Shown one piece after another: positions 59,754 to 64,000 of a stretch of 64,000 bases of DNA. The translations under genes were made by a program, and so were the position numbers. The notes beneath the pieces are model-generated. The model worked only from the letters and a program-made list of their open reading frames with translations, was not told the DNA's origin and made no database searches. The stretch covers positions 519,745 through 583,744 of the forward strand of contig NZ_KZ454944.1 in the NCBI RefSeq assembly GCF_002797415.1, written 5' to 3'. The first letter of the stretch is position 1, and each line of letters starts with the position of its first letter. The DNA comes from Bacillus alkalisoli (GTDB lineage: Bacteria > Bacillota > Bacilli > Bacillales > Bacillaceae_I).

Positions 59754-59756
59754 AAA

Positions 59757-59792
59757 ATGAAAAGACGCCATTAGTTTTAAGCGTCTTTTTCT
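59757..59792. terminator. Bidirectional terminator
   Basis: AAAAGACGC and GCGTCTTTT around a 12-base loop, with T-rich sequence on both strands. Confidence 0.88.
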
Positions 59793-59795
59793 AGT

Positions 59796-60178
59796 TTAAT
59801 AGTTTTTTAGGTTGAAAAATTTCACAGCATAAGTTAGTTCTTCTTTTTTTCCATCAGTTGTTTCCAGTCCTTTTACTGAAACCTCAAACAATTTCTCCCT
59901 GTAGCAATGACTACTGTATTAGAACCAGATTCCCAGCCATGTTCAGAAATAGCTGTTGTTGTACTGAATCTACTAGAGCCTGATAAACGCGTCTCGATAT
60001 TAGTAGTACTAGAATTAGCATATGAAGAGGTCGTATTCACTTGTACGGTTGGATATGACATTTTATGCATGTTTTCGGCATTTGTAGTCGTAAGTGGAAG
60101 CAATAAACTTCCAAAAAGTATGGTACTTGCGACCGTTTTAGTAGCAATTCCAATAATTTTTTTGTTTGGTTTCCCCAT
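59796..60178 (-). pseudogene. CWB2 protein remnant, internally deleted and frameshifted
   Basis: ATG 60178 follows GAGG. A complete signal peptide (KTVASTILFGSLLLPLTTTNA) and the start of one CWB2 unit (RLSGSSRFSTTTAISEHG then VVIATGRN) are intact. The frame then ends at 59873 instead of continuing with a DALS-type segment. In another frame, just after, FEVSVKGLETTDGKKEELTY and AVKFFNLKNY run to TAA at 59796, which looks like the original C-terminus. This is best explained by an internal deletion joining both ends out of frame. Confidence 0.75.
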
Positions 60179-60271
60179 TTCCTCACATCCTTAGAAGTTA
60201 TTGTGTATATTTGTTAATATTATACAATGAATCTACCAATACTAGACAATTTTTTCATAGACAACATAGCG

Positions 60272-60299
60272 AAAAAAACACCCTATGTTTTGGTGTTTG
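60272..60299 (-). terminator. Minus-strand terminator without an obvious gene
   Basis: On the minus strand AAACACC...GGTGTTTTTTT. The only gene to its right is on the plus strand, so it would stop antisense or unannotated transcription from 60300-60580. I see nothing else in the 408-bp gap besides a TATAAC-like -10 near 60547. Confidence 0.6.
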
Positions 60300-60586
60300 G
60301 ATAAAGGTTTTATTAGTATTCTCCTATACTACTATTACTCATTTTAATTCATAACTAACCTTCTCTTTTAAACCACCAGAATGAATTTTGTAGGAAAATG
60401 AAACGTCATATGAAAAAATGTGTATTTAACTAAACTACATAAAATTTGGTGAAATAAAATATTACAAAATATAACCAAATTGTAGTCTATTATACTTATT
60501 TCGACATTTTACTTATTTTGGCTATTTCTTTTAAACTATTAATTTGGTATAACTTAACTATGAAAAAGAATAGGGGGAAAGATAGA

Positions 60587-62878
60587 GTGCCGAAACTTTT
60601 AAAGATATTTTTTGCCATAACGTTAATCTTCACGACGATATCGGCAGTTTCTAACGACGTCCAAGCCAACGGAAATGATAGAATTGTTACTGTAGAATTA
60701 AGGAATTTTATTGGAAACACCTCACAACTTGATATCGTCTTACGAGGTGAATATGAATATGATGAAACATTATTTGAAGAACGATTACAACCTCACACTA
60801 CTTATAGACTTAAAGTAGAAAATTCTAATATTAATATTTACTTAGGAAGTAGAAAAATTGGTGAGGTAGGAAACTCCTTTGTTATTAAACCAGTTGAGTA
60901 TAATAAAGCAACGTATACAACGATGCTTTTAGGGAATGGGAATCGCCATTATCTTGGTGAATTAAACTTCACTGTGCAAGCGAACCAACACATTAGACCA
61001 TACAATAAATTACCTTTAGAACACTATGTAGAGGGAGTAGTACCTCGTGAAATGCCTGCATTATGGAATGCTGATGCTTTAAAAGCTCAAGCAGTTGCAG
61101 CCAGAACGTACTATTTAAGAAGCTTTTCTAGAGAAGGTGCGATTATTAATGATACCCAAGGTCATCAGGTATACGGAGGAATAGATTTATCTTATCAAAA
61201 GAAAATTGAAGACATAGTTAATGCAACGAAGGGTGAATATTTAACTTATAACGGAGCGATTATCTCTGCTGTATACTCATCTAGTAACGGTGGTCATACA
61301 GAAAGTAACGCTATTTGGAGTAGTGCTGTACCCTACTTGCCAGCTAAACAAGACCCTTACGACTTAGCTGCTAACAATGCATCAGCTGCATTTAAAATTG
61401 AACTTGAAAAAGAGCAAATTAGTTTACTAGGGAAAGATTTAAAAGCGCCTGATAAATGGTGGAGCGTATCAAGAGAATTAAACTCAGCACCTGCAGAAAG
61501 TTTAAAAACATGGCTTAGAAATAACGGATATGCGAATAAGGAATTAAAAATCGTATCAATTCCTAAGTTAGAGATTTCCCCACAAAGAACTAGTGGGAAT
61601 CGCATAGTTTCAGGCTCCATTTGGGTCGAGTTTTTTGTGAAAAATGAAAATGGAACTTACGTAAAAAATGCAGATGGAACAATTAGAAAACATTTAGTTA
61701 AACAAGAGAACATAAAAGCTGATCAATTACGTGCTATGTTAGGAACAATGAACTTTAGAAGTTTATTAGTTACTAGTTTTGACACTCCTGTTAATGTAGA
61801 TATTACTAGAACTTCTGGACAAAGTAGGGTTGATACTGCTATTGAAGTATCTAAACAGCTTTATCCATCAGGATTCCCAGTTAACCATGCACATAAAACG
61901 GTATTCATCACGACTGCAGCTGATTTTGCAGACGCATTATCAGCGGGACCTTTAGCTGCCCAATATGGGAATGCACCAATACTATTAACATCAAGTAATA
62001 GTTTACCGGATGCTGTAAAGCAAGAAGTACAACGTTTAAATGCAGAGAATGTTATCATCCTTGGTGGTACAACAGCTGTAACCAACCAAGTAAGTACTAG
62101 TTTATCTAATATTTCAACAGTTAGAAGAGTTGAAAGATTAAGCGGAACTAATAGATATGAAACAAACTTAGAAATTAATAAGCGATTACAAGATGTAAAT
62201 GGAGTTTTTGTTGCTTCAGGTTCAAATTTCGCTGATGCTTTAGCTGCTGCGCCAATAGCCGCGAGTCAAAAATGGGCGATAGTTTTATCTAAAACTAACT
62301 CGATTCCAGCTAATTCTGTTGCTTTTATTAAAGACAAAAATAAGCAAGTTAACATTTTAGGTGGATCGTTAGCTATTTCAGATAACGTTAGAAATGAACT
62401 TCAAGCTGTAGTAGGCGCTAATAAAGTTAATCGATTATCCGTACCTGGAGGAAATAGGTATGATACTTTGGCAAACATTTTAGAAACTTTCCAAAATGAT
62501 TTAGATCTTAGTAAAGTTCTATTATCGACAGGTAGAGATTTTCCAGATGCACTAACATCTGCATCGTTAGCTGTAAACACGAATTCGCCACTTGTATTAG
62601 TGGGTGAGAGCAAAAACGCAAATGTAGAGAAGTTCTTAGAAGCACATAGAAATACAATTAATGTTGTAAATGTTTTAGGTGGAAAACAAGCCGTTTCTGA
62701 TAGCCAAGTGAATTTTATTGCCGACCTTTCCAAAACAAAGTACATTATAAACGGTAGAGGTTTCGGACACGGAATTGGAATGAGTCAATTCGGTGCAAAC
62801 GAAATGGCGAGACAAGGTAAGACGTATAGAGATATTCTATCTTTCTATTACCCTGGTACAAATTTATCTAAACAATAA
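60587..62878 (+). CDS. SpoIID/LytB-type protein with CWB2 repeats inserted in the SpoIID domain
   Basis: 763 residues from GTG 60587, placed by AGGGGGAAAG; the frame is open to 60518, which overlaps the promoter. Signal peptide (ending NDVQANG), then SpoIID region 1: LPLEHYVEGVVPREMPALW, ALKAQAVAARTYYL (about 150-176), QVYGGI, SSNGGHTESN (about 231) and PYLPAKQDPYD. Three CWB2 units occupy about 406-717. The typical SpoIID ending GRGFGHGIGMSQFGANEMA with ILSFYYPGT comes only at 721-760. SpoIID is a lytic transglycosylase and LytB is an amidase enhancer. The split arrangement is unusual. Secreted, wall-bound. Confidence 0.92.
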   Translation: MPKLLKIFFAITLIFTTISAVSNDVQANGNDRIVTVELRNFIGNTSQLDIVLRGEYEYDETLFEERLQPHTTYRLKVENSNINIYLGSRKIGEVGNSFVIKPVEYNKATYTTMLLGNGNRHYLGELNFTVQANQHIRPYNKLPLEHYVEGVVPREMPALWNADALKAQAVAARTYYLRSFSREGAIINDTQGHQVYGGIDLSYQKKIEDIVNATKGEYLTYNGAIISAVYSSSNGGHTESNAIWSSAVPYLPAKQDPYDLAANNASAAFKIELEKEQISLLGKDLKAPDKWWSVSRELNSAPAESLKTWLRNNGYANKELKIVSIPKLEISPQRTSGNRIVSGSIWVEFFVKNENGTYVKNADGTIRKHLVKQENIKADQLRAMLGTMNFRSLLVTSFDTPVNVDITRTSGQSRVDTAIEVSKQLYPSGFPVNHAHKTVFITTAADFADALSAGPLAAQYGNAPILLTSSNSLPDAVKQEVQRLNAENVIILGGTTAVTNQVSTSLSNISTVRRVERLSGTNRYETNLEINKRLQDVNGVFVASGSNFADALAAAPIAASQKWAIVLSKTNSIPANSVAFIKDKNKQVNILGGSLAISDNVRNELQAVVGANKVNRLSVPGGNRYDTLANILETFQNDLDLSKVLLSTGRDFPDALTSASLAVNTNSPLVLVGESKNANVEKFLEAHRNTINVVNVLGGKQAVSDSQVNFIADLSKTKYIINGRGFGHGIGMSQFGANEMARQGKTYRDILSFYYPGTNLSKQ

Positions 62879-62883
62879 TCTTT

Positions 62884-62922
62884 TAAAAGAACTCGATATT
62901 AATAGTCGAGTTCTTTTTTTTG
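62884..62922 (+). terminator. Terminator of the SpoIID/LytB-type gene
   Basis: AAAAGAACTCGA and TCGAGTTCTTTTTTTT with an inner AT/TA extension. Confidence 0.92.
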
Positions 62923-62996
62923 TATGAAATCATACTAATATTTGGAATTTTTATGTATACTAGATTAGTAGAGAAAGTATAAAGGGGGAAATTTAA

Positions 62997-64000
62997 GTGT
63001 ATAGGAAAATAAAAATAATAATCGCCTTTACGCTTGTTATGTATTTAGTTCCAAATATAGGGCAAGTACATGCAACAACTTGTACCACTCCTAATAATAT
63101 TGTAATTAATCAATTGCTAACAGAAGAAGCGTTAAAACAAAATGTTCCACCAGAGATTGTAAAAGCAATTGCTTTGAAGGAGTCCGATTGGGAACAATGT
63201 GAAAATGGTAAACCACATATTTCACCTGATGGCGGAATCGGAATTATGCAAGTAACAGATCACGAAGGTGAGTATAATTTTGACACAAATAGGCTTAAAA
63301 CCGATATTCAATACAATATCCAAGTAGGTGTCACGATTTTAAATGACAAATGGAGGCTTGGCGGATCCGTTATCCCTACTCTTAACGATAAAAATAGAGA
63401 TGTACTAGAAAATTGGTACTTTGCCGTAATGGCTTATAATGGACTTGTACATAGAAATAGTCCTAGATTCAGGGATGGTGGATCAAGAAATTATAATACA
63501 TACCAAGATGATGTTTTTAAAATTATTAAAGAAAGTAACCATTCGTTACAATTAAATTTAGCTTTAACCGAAGTGAAAATTGAAGATTTGCAGTACTTAG
63601 ATAACAACAGGTTAAGTTTTCGTGAGAAACATTACAACTTAAAAGGAAACTTTCAATTAACAAAGCATAAATTTAAGGCTAATGAATTTGTTTTAACACC
63701 ACAATCTTTAACATTACGCGATGCTCCATCAACGCAAGGTAAAGCTATTAAAAGTTTATCTAATGAGGTTGTGACTATTCAAGGTGGTATAGCATATGAT
63801 CAAAGAAATTCTATTCACAATCACTTTGTTTGGTATCCTGTCATAACACAAGATGGACGAGAAGGATATGTTGCATCTAGTTATTTAAGCTACTTCGGGG
63901 AACGAATATCGGGAGGTAGTCGATTTTTGACAGCGGTCGAAGTTTCTAAAAGTGGTTGGGATCGAGCAGACACGGTAGTACTTACAAAAAACAATGATTT
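62997..64000 (+). CDS. Secreted lytic transglycosylase with SH3 and CWB2 (3' end outside window)
   Basis: GTG 62997 follows AAGGGGG; the frame is open to the window end (334 codons seen). Signal peptide (about 1-23, ending GQVHA), then an SLT-type lysozyme-like domain with the catalytic Glu in VKAIALKESDWEQ (about 62), GGIGIMQVTDHEG and FAVMAYNG. An SH3b-like segment follows (LTLRDAPSTQGKAIKSLSNE, WYPVITQDGREGYVASSYL), then the start of a CWB2 unit (ISGGSRFLTAVEVSKSGW, DTVVLTKNNDF). It cuts the glycan strand and anchors to the wall. Third intact CWB2 enzyme in a row. Confidence 0.9.
   Translation, partial: MYRKIKIIIAFTLVMYLVPNIGQVHATTCTTPNNIVINQLLTEEALKQNVPPEIVKAIALKESDWEQCENGKPHISPDGGIGIMQVTDHEGEYNFDTNRLKTDIQYNIQVGVTILNDKWRLGGSVIPTLNDKNRDVLENWYFAVMAYNGLVHRNSPRFRDGGSRNYNTYQDDVFKIIKESNHSLQLNLALTEVKIEDLQYLDNNRLSFREKHYNLKGNFQLTKHKFKANEFVLTPQSLTLRDAPSTQGKAIKSLSNEVVTIQGGIAYDQRNSIHNHFVWYPVITQDGREGYVASSYLSYFGERISGGSRFLTAVEVSKSGWDRADTVVLTKNND

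Overview
The window reads as chromosome of a low-GC, Gram-positive, endospore-forming Bacillaceae (Bacillus in the broad sense). Supporting signs are strong AGGAGG-type ribosome binding sites, frequent TTG/GTG starts, an S-box (SAM-I) riboswitch, a glycerol-type teichoic-acid cluster with divergent tagA/tagD as in Bacillus subtilis, a class D sortase with LPxTA-type substrates, several CWB2 wall-binding proteins, and genes resembling the B. subtilis ywpF-ssbB and ywqA-ywqB-ywqE-ywqF neighbourhoods. No rRNA, tRNA, CRISPR array, transposase or prophage was recognised. Species cannot be named from the sequence.

Region by region. 1-2.5 kb: 3' part of a cell-wall-anchored type I pullulanase. 2.6-7 kb: a compact three-gene operon of a membrane-tethered coiled-coil protein and two dynamin-like GTPases, the best candidate here for a poorly described system (possibly phage defence or membrane repair). 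7-20 kb: accessory genes (lipoprotein, RarD-type permease, aldehyde dehydrogenase, a broken SGNH hydrolase, a TPM-domain coiled-coil protein facing pspA, and an S-box-controlled sugar-type ABC transporter), heavily sprinkled with dispersed repeats. 20-29 kb: VanZ-like and small membrane proteins, a divergent pair of large c-di-GMP enzymes, a 48-residue small ORF and an LPxTA-type acidic surface protein. 29-36 kb: ywpF, ssbB, a hypothetical gene, a SNF2 helicase with its SWIM-zinc-finger partner. 36-43 kb: BsuPI-type lipoprotein, SPOR-domain amidase, class D sortase, PHP-family phosphatase (ywqE-like), galU and ugd. 42.5-57.5 kb: wall teichoic acid locus (tagA; tagD, three CDP-glycerol glycerophosphotransferases, tagGH), bracketed on both sides by an LCP ligase paired with an SGNH-like secreted protein. 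57.7-64 kb: four adjacent CWB2 genes (subtilase, a frameshifted remnant, a SpoIID/LytB protein, a lytic transglycosylase running off the window).

How the parts fit. Most of the right half builds or edits the cell envelope: GalU and Ugd supply UDP-sugars, TagD/TagB/TagF-type enzymes build poly(glycerol phosphate), TagGH exports it, LCP proteins attach it, and the CWB2 and SPOR enzymes remodel the wall. The sortase and two LPxTA-like proteins form a possible in-window surface-anchoring set.

The most unusual layer is repetitive DNA. I see at least six unrelated families: (1) three arrays of TCGGCGAAAA units spaced 21 bp and then 20 bp apart; (2) a six-unit array with exact 52-bp period whose units carry palindromic arms; (3) a pair of ~145-bp MITE-like elements; (4) a GC-rich element with terminal inverted repeats in two opposed copies; (5) GTGCCAGGCACC elements, one of which supplies the last codons of the rarD-like gene; (6) GGGACGGGGTTC palindromes.
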